Made by a program: the position numbers and the translations under genes. From JAICYJ01 sp038212095 (GTDB taxonomy: Bacteria > Actinomycetota > Thermoleophilia > Gaiellales > JAICJC01), in NCBI GenBank assembly GCA_038212095.1, contig JBBQUW010000004.1, positions 62,001 to 126,000 on the forward strand: a DNA stretch of 64,000 nt. The letters run 5' to 3'. The notes under the pieces are model-generated. The model did no database searches. It was given only the letters and a program-made list of their open reading frames with translations, and was not told the origin of the DNA. Below are positions 21,383-30,083 of the stretch, piece by piece. The stretch's first letter is position 1. Each line of letters starts with the position of its first letter.

Positions 21383-21988
21383 ATGAACACAAGTCCCGCG
21401 TCCACGGGCATCAGCCCTGTCACCTGGCTGCGACCGGCCGTTGACGTCGCCGCGGCCGAGAACGCGGCTCGAAGCCTGCTCCACGCCATTGGTGCTGACA
21501 TCACCGACGAGTCGCTCGCAGACACCCCCGGGCGGGTGGCGCGGATGTACGCAGAGATGCTCACTCCGGAGCCGTTCGACGTCACCACCTTTCCAAACGA
21601 TGAGGGCTACGACGAGCTCGTGATCGCGCGCAACATCCCGTTCCACTCCCTGTGCGAACACCACCTGCTGCCATTTCACGGTGTCGCCCACGTCGCCTAT
21701 CTCCCCGGCGATCGGATCCTCGGACTCTCCAAGCTGGCCCGCGTCGTCGACCTGTTCGCGGCACGATTGCAGGTTCAGGAACGGCTCACCCGGCAGGTGT
21801 CGAGCTGGCTGCAGGAGCATGTCGAGCCGCGCGGTGTCGGGGTCGTGCTCGAGGCCGAGCATCTCTGCATGAGCCTGCGCGGCGTCTCCAAGCCCGGCGT
21901 GACAACCGTCACCTCGGCGCTGCACGGCCTGATCCGTACCGATCCGCGCACCCGAGACGAGTTCCTCGCGCTGGCCGGGAGACGCTGA
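21383..21988 (+). CDS. folE: GTP cyclohydrolase I
   Basis: A 201-residue enzyme that turns GTP into dihydroneopterin triphosphate, the first step to folate and pterins. It shows the zinc site (SLCEHHLLPFHG, then Cys in AEHLCMSLRG) and the active-site segments DTPGRVARMY and ILGLSKLARVVDLFARR-like text. ATG 21383 lies 6 bases after AGGAGG. Beside a CarH-type regulator, its product may feed the folate antenna of photolyases or light-induced pterin synthesis, as light-controlled folE copies do in some pseudomonads. A housekeeping copy may exist elsewhere. Confidence 0.93.
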   Translation: MNTSPASTGISPVTWLRPAVDVAAAENAARSLLHAIGADITDESLADTPGRVARMYAEMLTPEPFDVTTFPNDEGYDELVIARNIPFHSLCEHHLLPFHGVAHVAYLPGDRILGLSKLARVVDLFAARLQVQERLTRQVSSWLQEHVEPRGVGVVLEAEHLCMSLRGVSKPGVTTVTSALHGLIRTDPRTRDEFLALAGRR

Positions 21989-22115
21989 GTGGCCGAGACG
22001 ACGCCCGCGGTGTTTCGATCGGCGGTGCGCAACGTGCCGCTGAACGTCATCGCACCGCCGAGCCGACGCGATCAGAACACGGCACAACACATCCCACCAA
22101 CACCAGGAGCTGATC

Positions 22116-22307
22116 ATGCACAGACACACCCTCCGCCTGCGCGCTGCGGCCGCGATCCTCGCGGCCGCTGTGGGCGCGTTCATCCTTTCGGTCAGCCTGT
22201 GGTTTTCAGGCAACCACGACCAGGGCATCTTTGTCGGCCTCTGGGTGCCGTCGATTCTCTCGTTCGGCACCGTCGCGTTGCAGATCAGCGGTGGTCGGCA
22301 TGAGTAA
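22116..22307 (+). CDS. small two-helix membrane protein
   Basis: A 63-residue protein with two hydrophobic segments (AAAAILAAAVGAFILSVSLW and GLWVPSILSFGTVALQISGG). AGGAG lies 8 bases before ATG 22116. It overlaps the next small gene, and the pair follow folE by 127 bases in the same direction. No family recognised. Confidence 0.6.
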   Translation: MHRHTLRLRAAAAILAAAVGAFILSVSLWFSGNHDQGIFVGLWVPSILSFGTVALQISGGRHE

Positions 22308-22452
22308 CCTTGCCCTGTTCATCACCGGTGTGGTCGCGACGACTCCCGCCGCCGCGGGCGTGTACGTGCTGATTCGCGCGGCGATCGCCGACGGACGCGA
22401 GAACGACAGGATCCATGCCGAAATCGCGCTCCACGAACGGGCGGGCCGTTAA
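22300..22452 (+). CDS. small single-helix membrane protein
   Basis: A 50-residue protein (MSNLALFITGVVATTPAAAG, then a charged tail ENDRIHAEIALHERAGR) whose start overlaps the preceding stop by 8 bases. One membrane helix with a cytoplasmic helical tail. Probably works with its neighbour. Unknown function. Confidence 0.55.
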   Translation: MSNLALFITGVVATTPAAAGVYVLIRAAIADGRENDRIHAEIALHERAGR

Positions 22453-22496
22453 CCGCGGCAGCGCACTCGGCACCTTTCCCGGTCATCTAGGGTTTC

Positions 22497-22835
22497 GTGG
22501 TGTCCTTTGACCAACAGCTTGCCGCCCGCATCCGAGCGCTCGTCGCGAAGGAGGCCGGACTGTCCGAGAGGCGCATGTTCGGCGGGCTGGCATTCCTGAT
22601 CGACGGCAACATGGCGGTGAGCGCGAGCGGCGGAGGCGGGATGCTGCTGCGCGTCCCACCAAAGCAGACCGGTGACCTGGCAGAGTTGCCGCACGCCGAG
22701 CGGTTCGCGATGCGTGGCCGGGAGATGGACGGCTGGCTGCGTGTCGACCTCGACGGAGTGCGAAGCGACGACGCACTGGAGCGGTGGGTGGCGATCGGGG
22801 TGGCCTACGCTCGCGCGCTGCCACCCAAGCCGTAG
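22497..22835 (+). CDS. TfoX N-terminal domain protein
   Basis: A 112-residue protein of the TfoX/Sxy N-domain family: RRMFGGLAFLIDGNMAV near residue 25-41 is the family signature, followed by the GMLLRV strand and a C-terminal ERWVAIGVAYAR helix. Two tandem GTG codons (22497, 22500) are possible starts. Stand-alone domains of this family are common in actinobacteria and are not known to control competence. Monocistronic. Confidence 0.8.
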   Translation: MVSFDQQLAARIRALVAKEAGLSERRMFGGLAFLIDGNMAVSASGGGGMLLRVPPKQTGDLAELPHAERFAMRGREMDGWLRVDLDGVRSDDALERWVAIGVAYARALPPKP

Positions 22836-22962
22836 CGCAGAGTATGGATCCAAACCCGTCACGTTCGAATCCGTACTACAGTTCGTTGCGACGCCGAGCC
22901 CGTGGGTGGACGCTCGCGGCGGAGTCGACCACAATACGCTGGGTCCACAGAGGAGGAAGACG

Positions 22963-23643
22963 ATGAGCTTGCAACTGGGCGCGATCGCGCCGGACTTCGA
23001 GGCCGAGACCACGGAGGGGACGATCCACTTCCACGACTGGGTCGGCGACTCGTGGGCGGTGCTGTTCTCGCATCCCAAGGACTTCACGCCGATCTGCACA
23101 ACCGAGCTCGGCTACATGGCCAAGATCAAGCCCGAGTTCGACCGTCGCAACGTCAAGATCATCGGCCTCTCGGTCGATCCCATCGACAAGCACGAGCAGT
23201 GGGCCCGCGACATCGAGGAGACGCAGGGCCACGCGCCCAACTACCCGATGATCGGCGATGCCGACTTCAACGTCTCGAAGCTGTACGGGATGCTCGGCTC
23301 CGACGTCTCGGGTGACCCCGCTGACCGCACGGCGGCTGACAACCAGACGGTGCGAAACGTCTTCGTGATCGGGCCGGACAAGAAGGTCAAGCTGGTGCTG
23401 GTCTATCCCATGACGACCGGGCGTAACTTCGACGAGGTGCTGCGGGTGATCGACTCGCTGCAGCTGACCGCCCAACACAAGGTATCGACCCCGGTCAACT
23501 GGAAGCCCGGCGAGGACGTCGTGATCGCCGGCTCGGTGTCCGACGACGAGGCTCGCCAGACGTATCCGGAGGGCTGGGTCTCGCCCAAGCCGTACATCCG
23601 GATCGTGCCCGCCCCGGACAGGACGCCCGCCCACACCAGCTGA
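22963..23643 (+). CDS. 1-Cys (Prx6-type) peroxiredoxin
   Basis: A 226-residue peroxiredoxin: peroxidatic Cys45 in DFTPICTTE, the PxxxTxxC motif, the RNVKIIGLSVDPIDKHEQW strand-helix and the long C-terminal dimer arm (YPEGWVSPKPYIRIVPAPD) of the Prx6 subfamily. Expected to reduce hydrogen and organic peroxides. AGGAGG lies upstream of ATG 22963. Convergent with the efflux gene, separated by a shared hairpin. Confidence 0.92.
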   Translation: MSLQLGAIAPDFEAETTEGTIHFHDWVGDSWAVLFSHPKDFTPICTTELGYMAKIKPEFDRRNVKIIGLSVDPIDKHEQWARDIEETQGHAPNYPMIGDADFNVSKLYGMLGSDVSGDPADRTAADNQTVRNVFVIGPDKKVKLVLVYPMTTGRNFDEVLRVIDSLQLTAQHKVSTPVNWKPGEDVVIAGSVSDDEARQTYPEGWVSPKPYIRIVPAPDRTPAHTS

Positions 23644-23648
23644 ACGGC

Positions 23649-23696
23649 CGGATGGCCGTGGGGCCCCCGCAGCGGCGTCGATCCCACGGCCATCCG
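23649..23696. terminator. bidirectional terminator hairpin
   Basis: CGGATGGCCGTGGG and CCCACGGCCATCCG form a 14-bp perfect stem between the convergent peroxiredoxin and MFS genes. No T-run; GC-rich hosts often use such stems. Confidence 0.65.
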
Positions 23697-23733
23697 TTCG
23701 CCTCTTCAGTGACAGGTCGCCTCGGCGAGTCCC

Positions 23734-25218
23734 TCACACCGCCACAGGGCTCTCTTGCTGCTGCTCGCCCGCGGCCTGCTGCGGCGCCGAGACGCTCGTG
23801 CGGAGAAGGGTGCCGCCGATCACCGCCGCCACCGCCGCGAACACCGCTCCCACGGCCAGTGCCGCGTGGTAGCCGCCGTTCAGCGCCACCAGGGCGTCGT
23901 GTCCGGACGCGCGCAGGCTGTCGCTGCGCGACGAGGCCAGGCTGGCCAGCACCGCCAGGCCGAGCGCGCCGCCCATCATGAACGCGGTGTTGACGACGCC
24001 GGAGGCCAGTCCCGACTGGTGTGGCTTGACGTCGCTCATGGCCGCCAGCAACACCGGGTTGAAGGCGGTGCCTGCGCCGATGCCGAGCAGCACCATGCTC
24101 GGCAGCACGTCGACCAGGTAGTGGCCGTCGACCGGCGCCCGCGCCAGCAGCGCCAGACCTGCGGCCGCCAGCAGCAGCCCGGCGGTCAGTGGCCGCCGGA
24201 TACCGAAGCGCATCACCAGCCTGGCGGAGACGCCGATCGAGAGGCCACCCATGATCAGGTTGGCGGGCAGGAAGGCCAGCCCAACCTTGAGCGGCGTGTA
24301 TCCCAGCACCAGCTGCAGGTACAGCGCCGACATGAAGAACCAGGCGAACATCGCCGCCGCCCACAGTACCCCCACCACGTTCGCGAATGCCAGGTTGCGC
24401 GAGCGAAACAGCCCCAACGGCATCAACGGGTCGGGCACCCGCGACTCGACGGCCAGAAATAGTGCCAGCACCGCCACCGCGCCGGCCAGTTCGCCCAGCG
24501 TCCGGGCAGACGCCCAGCCCTCCTGGTTGCCGTTCACGATCGCGTAGACGGCGAGCATCAGCGCGGACGTCACGGTAACGGCGCCGGCCACATCCAGCCG
24601 GCCGCCGGTCTCGCGCCGCCCGCCCGGCAGCAGCCGCAACGAGAGCGCGCAGACGGCGATGCCGATCGGCAGGTTGACCAGGAAGATCCAGTGCCAGTCG
24701 AGCCGGTCGGTCAGCACCCCTCCAAGCAGCACGCCGATGCTGCCCCCGCCCGACGCCACGAAACCGAACACGCCCATCGCCTTGGCCCGTTCGGCTGGCT
24801 CGGTGAAGAGCGTCATCATCAGTGACAGCGCCACCGCCGACGCCACCGCGCCGCCCAGCCCCTGCACGGCGCGGGCGGCCAGCAGCAGAGTCTGGCCCGT
24901 CGCCAGCCCGCAGGCCAGCGAGGCCACGGTGAACAGCGTGATGCCCGACACGAAGAGCCGCCTGTTGCCGTACAGGTCACCCAGCCGTCCGCCGAGCAGC
25001 AGGAAGCCGCCGAACGTGAGCATGTATGCGTTCACGACCCAGGCCAGCGACGTCTCCGAGAAGCCGAGGTCGGCCCGGATCGACGGCAACGCGACGTTCA
25101 CGATCGTCGAGTCGAGCACGATCATCAGGGTGCCCATGCAGAGCACGATCAGCGCCATCCAGCGCGTGCGATTATCGTCGATCAGTTCCGCTGCCGTCTC
25201 GGGGCGATGCTCGCTCAT
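23734..25218 (-). CDS. DHA2-type (14-helix) MFS drug exporter
   Basis: A 494-residue transporter starting at ATG 25218 (an in-frame extension upstream has no ribosome site). Motif A is GGRLGDLYGNRR and motif C-like GGVLTDRLDWHWIF marks the antiporter group; the opening MIVLDSTIVNVALPSIRADL is diagnostic of the DHA2 family. It should export toxic compounds against protons. Divergent from a sigma factor gene 117 bases away. Confidence 0.88.
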   Translation of the reverse strand: MSEHRPETAAELIDDNRTRWMALIVLCMGTLMIVLDSTIVNVALPSIRADLGFSETSLAWVVNAYMLTFGGFLLLGGRLGDLYGNRRLFVSGITLFTVASLACGLATGQTLLLAARAVQGLGGAVASAVALSLMMTLFTEPAERAKAMGVFGFVASGGGSIGVLLGGVLTDRLDWHWIFLVNLPIGIAVCALSLRLLPGGRRETGGRLDVAGAVTVTSALMLAVYAIVNGNQEGWASARTLGELAGAVAVLALFLAVESRVPDPLMPLGLFRSRNLAFANVVGVLWAAAMFAWFFMSALYLQLVLGYTPLKVGLAFLPANLIMGGLSIGVSARLVMRFGIRRPLTAGLLLAAAGLALLARAPVDGHYLVDVLPSMVLLGIGAGTAFNPVLLAAMSDVKPHQSGLASGVVNTAFMMGGALGLAVLASLASSRSDSLRASGHDALVALNGGYHAALAVGAVFAAVAAVIGGTLLRTSVSAPQQAAGEQQQESPVAV

Positions 25219-25335
25219 GGTCGCCTCTTTCGTGGTCGGGTGTGTCGTGGGTAGACCGGCGGCGGCAGCAGAACTCATCGCCGTCCCTGGCCGGGTGCCA
25301 TCGATTTGGCGCCGGGCGTCGTCTACCATGGTGCC

Positions 25336-26361
25336 ATGGAATCGTCGCTGAGGACGGACGAGGCTAGCACTGCGGGGGCAGACGTCGCGCGGGTGGGCGA
25401 GGTGCCGCAGCTGGTGCTTGAGCCCCATCGCGTCGCGCTGACCGGCTACTGCTACCGCATGCTCGGCTCGTCGTTCGACGCCGAGGACGCCGTTCAGGAG
25501 ACGTTCGTGCGCGCCTGGCGGAGCTACCAGCGCTTCGAGGGACGCTCCTCGCTTCGCTCATGGCTCTACCGGATCGCCACCAACGTCTGCCTCGACATGC
25601 TCGATGGCCGCAAGCGACGGGCTCGGCCGATCGACCTCGGCCCGGCCACCGAGTTCTCGCCGCAGGCACCGCTACCGGCTCCCGTCACCGAGTCGCTCTG
25701 GATCGAGCCGGCCCCCGATGGCCGGGTGCTGCAGGCCGGGGGCGATCCCGCCGAGCTGGCCGAGCAGCGCGAGACGATCCGGCTCGCGTTCGTGGCCGCG
25801 CTGCAACACCTGCCGCCACGGCAGCGTGCAGTGCTGATCCTTCGCGACGTGCTGCGCTGGAAGGCGTCCGAGGTGGCTGAGTTGCTCGAGTCGAGCGTCG
25901 CGTCGGTAAACAGCGCGCTGCAGCGCGCGAGGGCAGCGATCGCCGACCGCGCGCCCGAGCCGGGCGATCAGCTCGAGCCGCTGGACGATGAGCAGCGCGC
26001 GCTGCTCGCCCGCTACGTCGATGCCTTCGAACGCTACGACCTCGACTCGCTGACCGCCCTGCTGCACGAGGAGGCGGTGCAGTCGATGCCGCCCTACGAG
26101 ATGTGGCTGCGAGGCCGAGAGAACATCCTGCGCTGGTGGTTTGGCCCCGGCATCGGCTGTCGTGGCTCCCGGTTGGTGCCGACCGTGGCCAACGGGCTAC
26201 CCGCCTTCGGCCAGTATCGGCCCAGCGGCCCCGGCGGAAGCTTCGAGCCGTGGGCGCTGCAGGTGCTCGAGCTGTCAGACGGCAAGCTGGTCGGCTTCAC
26301 GGCTTTCCTTGACACCGAGCGCCTGTTCCCGCTGTTCGGGCTATCCACCACGGCTCCCTAG
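25336..26361 (+). CDS. ECF-type sigma factor with SnoaL-like C-terminus
   Basis: A 341-residue protein. Sigma region 2 (about 30-100) has AEDAVQETFVRAWRSYQRFE and RSWLYRIATNVCLDMLDGRK; region 4 (about 160-215) has LPPRQRAVLILRDVLRWKAS and SVASVNSALQRAR. The last 130 residues form a SnoaL/NTF2-like domain, common in the large 'sigma-70 family, SigJ-like' group where it modulates activity instead of an anti-sigma factor. ATG 25336 chosen. Its stop overlaps the convergent STAS gene by 4 bases. Confidence 0.88.
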   Translation: MESSLRTDEASTAGADVARVGEVPQLVLEPHRVALTGYCYRMLGSSFDAEDAVQETFVRAWRSYQRFEGRSSLRSWLYRIATNVCLDMLDGRKRRARPIDLGPATEFSPQAPLPAPVTESLWIEPAPDGRVLQAGGDPAELAEQRETIRLAFVAALQHLPPRQRAVLILRDVLRWKASEVAELLESSVASVNSALQRARAAIADRAPEPGDQLEPLDDEQRALLARYVDAFERYDLDSLTALLHEEAVQSMPPYEMWLRGRENILRWWFGPGIGCRGSRLVPTVANGLPAFGQYRPSGPGGSFEPWALQVLELSDGKLVGFTAFLDTERLFPLFGLSTTAP

Positions 26362-26642
26362 ACCCGCTCGGCCACCGCCTGGGCGGCGGGCGGCAGCACG
26401 GCGTCCAGGCCGCATAGCTCGAGCAGGCGCCGCAGCTCGGTCGAGGGATGTTGCAGCACGATCCGGCCGCCGTGGCGGTGCGCGGCCAGCTGCAGGCGGG
26501 CCAGGCCGTCGACGGCCGTCGCGTCGGCCCGCCGCAGTGCGGCGACGTCGCAGATCAGCTCACCTCCGCGCCGCTCGAGCAGGCTGCCGAGCTGGGCGCA
26601 CAGCGCCGTCACGTCCGCTCGCGAGATGGCATCCACCACCAC
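26358..26642 (-). CDS. STAS-domain anti-anti-sigma-like protein
   Basis: A 94-residue STAS domain: VTALCAQLGSLLERRGGELI, strand ICDVAAL, then ADATAVDGLARLQLAAHRHG where Thr/Ser before AVDGL is the usual phosphorylation position, and VLQHPSTELRRLLELCGLD. Such proteins bind anti-sigma factors or act as phospho-switches. Start is GTG or ATG at 26642. Its kinase partner is not in the window. Confidence 0.75.
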   Translation of the reverse strand: MVVDAISRADVTALCAQLGSLLERRGGELICDVAALRRADATAVDGLARLQLAAHRHGGRIVLQHPSTELRRLLELCGLDAVLPPAAQAVAERV

Positions 26643-26732
26643 GATCGCGGAATTCGGCTGGGATCGCCCTGGTTGGGAAACGGTCGGCCTTTCGTAGGCT
26701 TCACCATCTCTGACCGCCGCGGCGGCGGATTC

Positions 26733-27548
26733 TCATCGCTCCCCCGCGGCGCTCCAAAGCACGGGAAACAGCGGGTGGTTCATCGGCACGCCGGCCGGCA
26801 GCTGGTCGGCGAGGCCGGGGAACTCCGGCGAGGTGCGCCACGCTCGCGGTGCGTGGACGACGTCGTCGCCGAGGAAGCGGATCGAGAAGGCACGGCGGCG
26901 CCGGTCGCCCTCGACCGGACCGGCGGCATGCAGCGTGAGCATGTGGAAGAACACGCCGTCACCAGGCTCGAGCTCCCAGCCGACGATGCGATGAGCCGCA
27001 CGGTCGCCGTCGATATCGGGCAGCTCCTCGAGCGTGCCGGCCGGAAACCAGCGGGCCTGGTTGTCCATGAACGTGCGCGGCATCAGCCACGGCCCGCGGT
27101 GCGAGCCGGCGACGAATTCCAGCGTGGCGGTGCGCGATACCGCGTCGACCGGCATCCACAGGCTGCAGGTCTGGCCGCCGTCGATGTTGTAGTACGGCTG
27201 GTCTTGGTGCCACGGGGTCGGCTGGCGGGTGCCCGGCTCCTTGACCAGCATGTGGTCGTGGTACAGCCTGACCGCCGTGCTGCCCATCAGCCGGCCGGCG
27301 ATCTCGGCGGCGGGCGAGTCGCGGATGAAGGCGCCGTACTCGTCCACGTCCTGCCAGTTGCAGAAGTCCTCCACGAAGCGGCCGCGGTCGTCGTCTCGAC
27401 TGGCAACGAGCGCGCGCGGGCTGGGGTGCGCCAGGTTGCGCTCGATGCCGCGCTCCACCAGCGCCACCTGCTGGGGCGTGAAGGCGCCGCGCAGGCAGAC
27501 GGCGCCATCGCGGCGGAAGCTCTCGATCTGCTCGGCGGTCACGATCAT
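26733..27548 (-). CDS. phytanoyl-CoA dioxygenase (PhyH) family protein
   Basis: A 271-residue Fe(II)/2-oxoglutarate oxygenase. The iron ligands are His and Asp in WHQDQPYY (about 133-136) and a distal His near 215 (MLTLHAAGP), with an Arg following (AFSIRFLGDD) that would bind 2-oxoglutarate. ATG 27548 is used. It hydroxylates an unknown small molecule or lipid. Monocistronic, divergent from the YczE-like gene 84 bases away. Confidence 0.82.
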   Translation of the reverse strand: MIVTAEQIESFRRDGAVCLRGAFTPQQVALVERGIERNLAHPSPRALVASRDDDRGRFVEDFCNWQDVDEYGAFIRDSPAAEIAGRLMGSTAVRLYHDHMLVKEPGTRQPTPWHQDQPYYNIDGGQTCSLWMPVDAVSRTATLEFVAGSHRGPWLMPRTFMDNQARWFPAGTLEELPDIDGDRAAHRIVGWELEPGDGVFFHMLTLHAAGPVEGDRRRRAFSIRFLGDDVVHAPRAWRTSPEFPGLADQLPAGVPMNHPLFPVLWSAAGER

Positions 27549-27632
27549 CGCGCGCAGTCTAGGACACCGCGGAAAACGGCAGCCAGGCCGCCTGCCTCCC
27601 ATCACCGGCTGGGCGTGGTACTCCTTCATCCG

Positions 27633-28265
27633 ATGACCGACGCGATCTTTGCACCGGCGCATTCACGCTGGTTGGCCTCGCCGCGACGGCTGCTGCGGCT
27701 GACTGCCGGGCTATGGCTGTTTGGCACCGGCGAGGCGCTCCTGATCGCATCCGGTCTGGGCAACTCGCCGTGGACGGTGCTGTCGGAGGGCGTCTCGCGC
27801 CAGACTCCGCTCTCGATCGGCCAGGCGACGATCGCGATCAGCTTCGCCGCGCTGCTGCTGTGGATCCCCCTCCGGCAGCGGCCTGGCATCGGCACGGTCG
27901 CGAACGCGATCGTGATCGGCTTCGCGATCGACGTGATGCTGTCTGTGATCGGCCGTCACCACTCGACAGCCACAGAGATCGTCTGCATGCTGGCGGGCGT
28001 ACCTGTGGTCGCCGTCGGCAGCGCTCTCTACCTGGGCTCGTACCTGGCCCCGGGGCCGCGGGATGGACTGATGACGGGGCTGCACCGGCGCAGCGGCCGA
28101 CCGATCGCCGCGATTCGGGCCACCCTGGAGGTGGCTGCGGCGGGCGCCGGACTCGCGCTGGGAGGCACCTTCGGCATCGGCACGATCTGGTTCGCGCTCG
28201 CTATCGGGCCGGCCGTTGCGCTCGCGCTGCGCGTGGTCGGCGCGCGCGACCTGCACGCGCTCTGA
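27633..28265 (+). CDS. YczE/YitT-like membrane protein
   Basis: A 210-residue protein with five or six hydrophobic helices. GLGNSPWTVLSEGVSRQTPL SIG-type text after the first helix is the signature of the YczE-like family, and ARDG-like PGPRDGLMTGLHRRSG lies near residue 150. The role is unknown; relatives occur near transcription regulators. ATG 27633. Confidence 0.72.
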   Translation: MTDAIFAPAHSRWLASPRRLLRLTAGLWLFGTGEALLIASGLGNSPWTVLSEGVSRQTPLSIGQATIAISFAALLLWIPLRQRPGIGTVANAIVIGFAIDVMLSVIGRHHSTATEIVCMLAGVPVVAVGSALYLGSYLAPGPRDGLMTGLHRRSGRPIAAIRATLEVAAAGAGLALGGTFGIGTIWFALAIGPAVALALRVVGARDLHAL

Positions 28266-28274
28266 CCGCTCGGA

Positions 28275-29717
28275 TCAATCCTCGCCCTGGGCCTTGCTGA
28301 AGCCGGGCGCGCCATCGAACTCGTGCAGCTTCTCGATGTGCGTGAACCTGTGGCTCTCGGCCATCCGCGAGAGCAGCGTCAACAGATCTGAATCCGAAAG
28401 CTCGCCGGATGGGTCGCGTACGATGAAGCGGCAGCGCCACGCGTCCACACAGTCGGTGGGCGTGCCGGTGGCCGGATACACGCGGGTGCCGCGGTTGTCC
28501 ACGATCTTCAGCCGCAGCGGCGAGTGCTCCACCAGGCGCTCAACCGCCTGACCTAGCTCATCCGGGCTGCCGCCGAACTCGACGAACACGTCGACGCCCG
28601 CCACCCGCCGCGTTGCCGGGCGCACACGCACCGGGTCGCGAGGGATGTCTGGCAGCACCAGCGGCCGGTACTCGCGTGCCGGCCAGGCGGAGGAGGTCTG
28701 ACCGAGGTTCGCGATGATCGCATCGGTGAAGGCGGTGGTGGAGGACGCGCCATCGTCGCCCACCACGTCCCGGGTCAGCGTGCCCTGCTCCAGCGTCACC
28801 AGCATCGCGTTCTCGATCGCCGCCGCCTCGTCGAACAGCCGCAGGTGGCGCAGCATCATCACCGCGGCTCCGATCATGGCGGACGGGTTGATCGTGTCCT
28901 TGCCCGCGTACTTGGGCGCAGAGCCGTGCACCGCCTCGAAGATCGCGACGTCCGAGCCGAGGTTGGCCGACGGCGCGAAGCCCAGCCCGCCCACCAGCGC
29001 CGAGGTGAGGTCGCTAAGGATGTCGCCGTTCATGTTCGTCGTGACGATCACGTCGAACTGCTCCGGCCGCTTGACGAGCTGGTGGGCGCAGTTATCGACG
29101 ATCACGTGCCACGCCTCGATCTCGGGGTACTCGGGCGCGATCTCCTCGAAGGTGCGCTTCAGCAGACCCTCGGTCAGCTTCATGATGTTCGACTTGGTCG
29201 CGCAGGCCACGCTGCTGCGTCCCTCTGCGCGGGCGAACTCGAACGCCAGCCGCACGATCTTCTCGCAACCCTTGCGTGAGATCACCTTCAGGCACTGGGC
29301 GACGCCGGGCGTCTGCATGTGCTCGATGCCGGCGTACAGATCCTCGACGTTCTCCCGCACCACCACCAGGTCGATGCCGCGGCCCGAGTACGGCGTCCGC
29401 ACGCCGGGGAACTCCCGCGCGGGACGGATGTTGGCGTACGTCTCGAACAGCTTGCGCAGCGTCACGTTGGCGCTCTTCTCGCCGAAGCCGACGGGAGTCT
29501 CGAGCGGTCCCTTCAGCACCACCCGCGTGCGCGAGATCGAGTCGATCGTGTCCTGCGGCACGCCCGATGAGAGTCCCTGCTTGAACACCTCGGCGCCGGC
29601 CAGGCGCTGATCCCACTCGATCGTGGCGCCGCTGGCATCGACGATCCGGCGGGCCGCCCCGACCACCTCTCGGCCGATGCCGTCGCCGGGAATGATCGTG
29701 ACCGGGATTGGCGTCAT
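28275..29717 (-). CDS. icd: NADP-type isocitrate dehydrogenase, long form
   Basis: A 480-residue decarboxylating dehydrogenase. The N-terminal 330 residues are the isocitrate/isopropylmalate fold: IPGDGIGREVV, VVRENVEDLYAGIEH, NMNGDILSDLTSALVGGLGF and EAVHGSAPKYAGKDTINPSA. The last 130 residues are an extra domain (RVAGVDVFVEFGGSPDELGQ) also present in the long isocitrate dehydrogenases of Thermus and Rickettsia. It makes 2-oxoglutarate in the TCA cycle. ATG 29717 chosen over a GTG at 29726. Confidence 0.85.
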   Translation of the reverse strand: MTPIPVTIIPGDGIGREVVGAARRIVDASGATIEWDQRLAGAEVFKQGLSSGVPQDTIDSISRTRVVLKGPLETPVGFGEKSANVTLRKLFETYANIRPAREFPGVRTPYSGRGIDLVVVRENVEDLYAGIEHMQTPGVAQCLKVISRKGCEKIVRLAFEFARAEGRSSVACATKSNIMKLTEGLLKRTFEEIAPEYPEIEAWHVIVDNCAHQLVKRPEQFDVIVTTNMNGDILSDLTSALVGGLGFAPSANLGSDVAIFEAVHGSAPKYAGKDTINPSAMIGAAVMMLRHLRLFDEAAAIENAMLVTLEQGTLTRDVVGDDGASSTTAFTDAIIANLGQTSSAWPAREYRPLVLPDIPRDPVRVRPATRRVAGVDVFVEFGGSPDELGQAVERLVEHSPLRLKIVDNRGTRVYPATGTPTDCVDAWRCRFIVRDPSGELSDSDLLTLLSRMAESHRFTHIEKLHEFDGAPGFSKAQGED

Positions 29718-29798
29718 CGCCGACACCCTACAACGGGTCGCCTGCCGGCCGCAGCAGCAGCCCGCCAGCGCGGTTCCCGCCGGCCGTGCCGCGGCGGA

Positions 29799-30083
29799 TC
29801 AGGCCGGCCGCGGGAGGGCGGAGCGGCCCGAGAGCCGGTAGGCCCAGGCCAGCGCCTCGGCCACGGCGCGATAGAGCTCCGGAGGAATCTCCTGCTCCAG
29901 CTCGAGCGTGGCCAGGGCCTGCACCAGGGCGGGATCCTCGCGCAGCGGGATGCCCGCGGCGCGCGCGGCCTCCAGGATCTTCTCCGCCACCAGGCCCTTG
30001 CCGGTGGCCACCACCAGCGGAGCGTCGACGCCCTCGTAGCGCAGCGCGGTGGCGTGCTTGGCGCGACGGTCAGGCCTGGACAT
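29799..30083 (-). CDS. FlhB C-terminal-domain-like protein (YlqH type)
   Basis: A 94-residue protein corresponding to the cytoplasmic end of FlhB: ATALRYEGVDAPLVVATGKG, VAEKILEAARAAGIPLREDP and LYRAVAEALAWAYRL. It lacks the membrane half and the NPTH cleavage site. Stand-alone FlhB C-domains (such as Bacillus YlqH) accompany flagellar genes and can act in export. It overlaps the FliK-like gene by 14 bases, as ylqG-ylqH do. Confidence 0.8.
   Translation of the reverse strand: MSRPDRRAKHATALRYEGVDAPLVVATGKGLVAEKILEAARAAGIPLREDPALVQALATLELEQEIPPELYRAVAEALAWAYRLSGRSALPRPA

Noticed and set aside
26448..28265. 605-codon plus-strand frame
   Set aside because: Most of it lies antisense to the STAS and PhyH genes; only the part from 27633 has its own start and family features.
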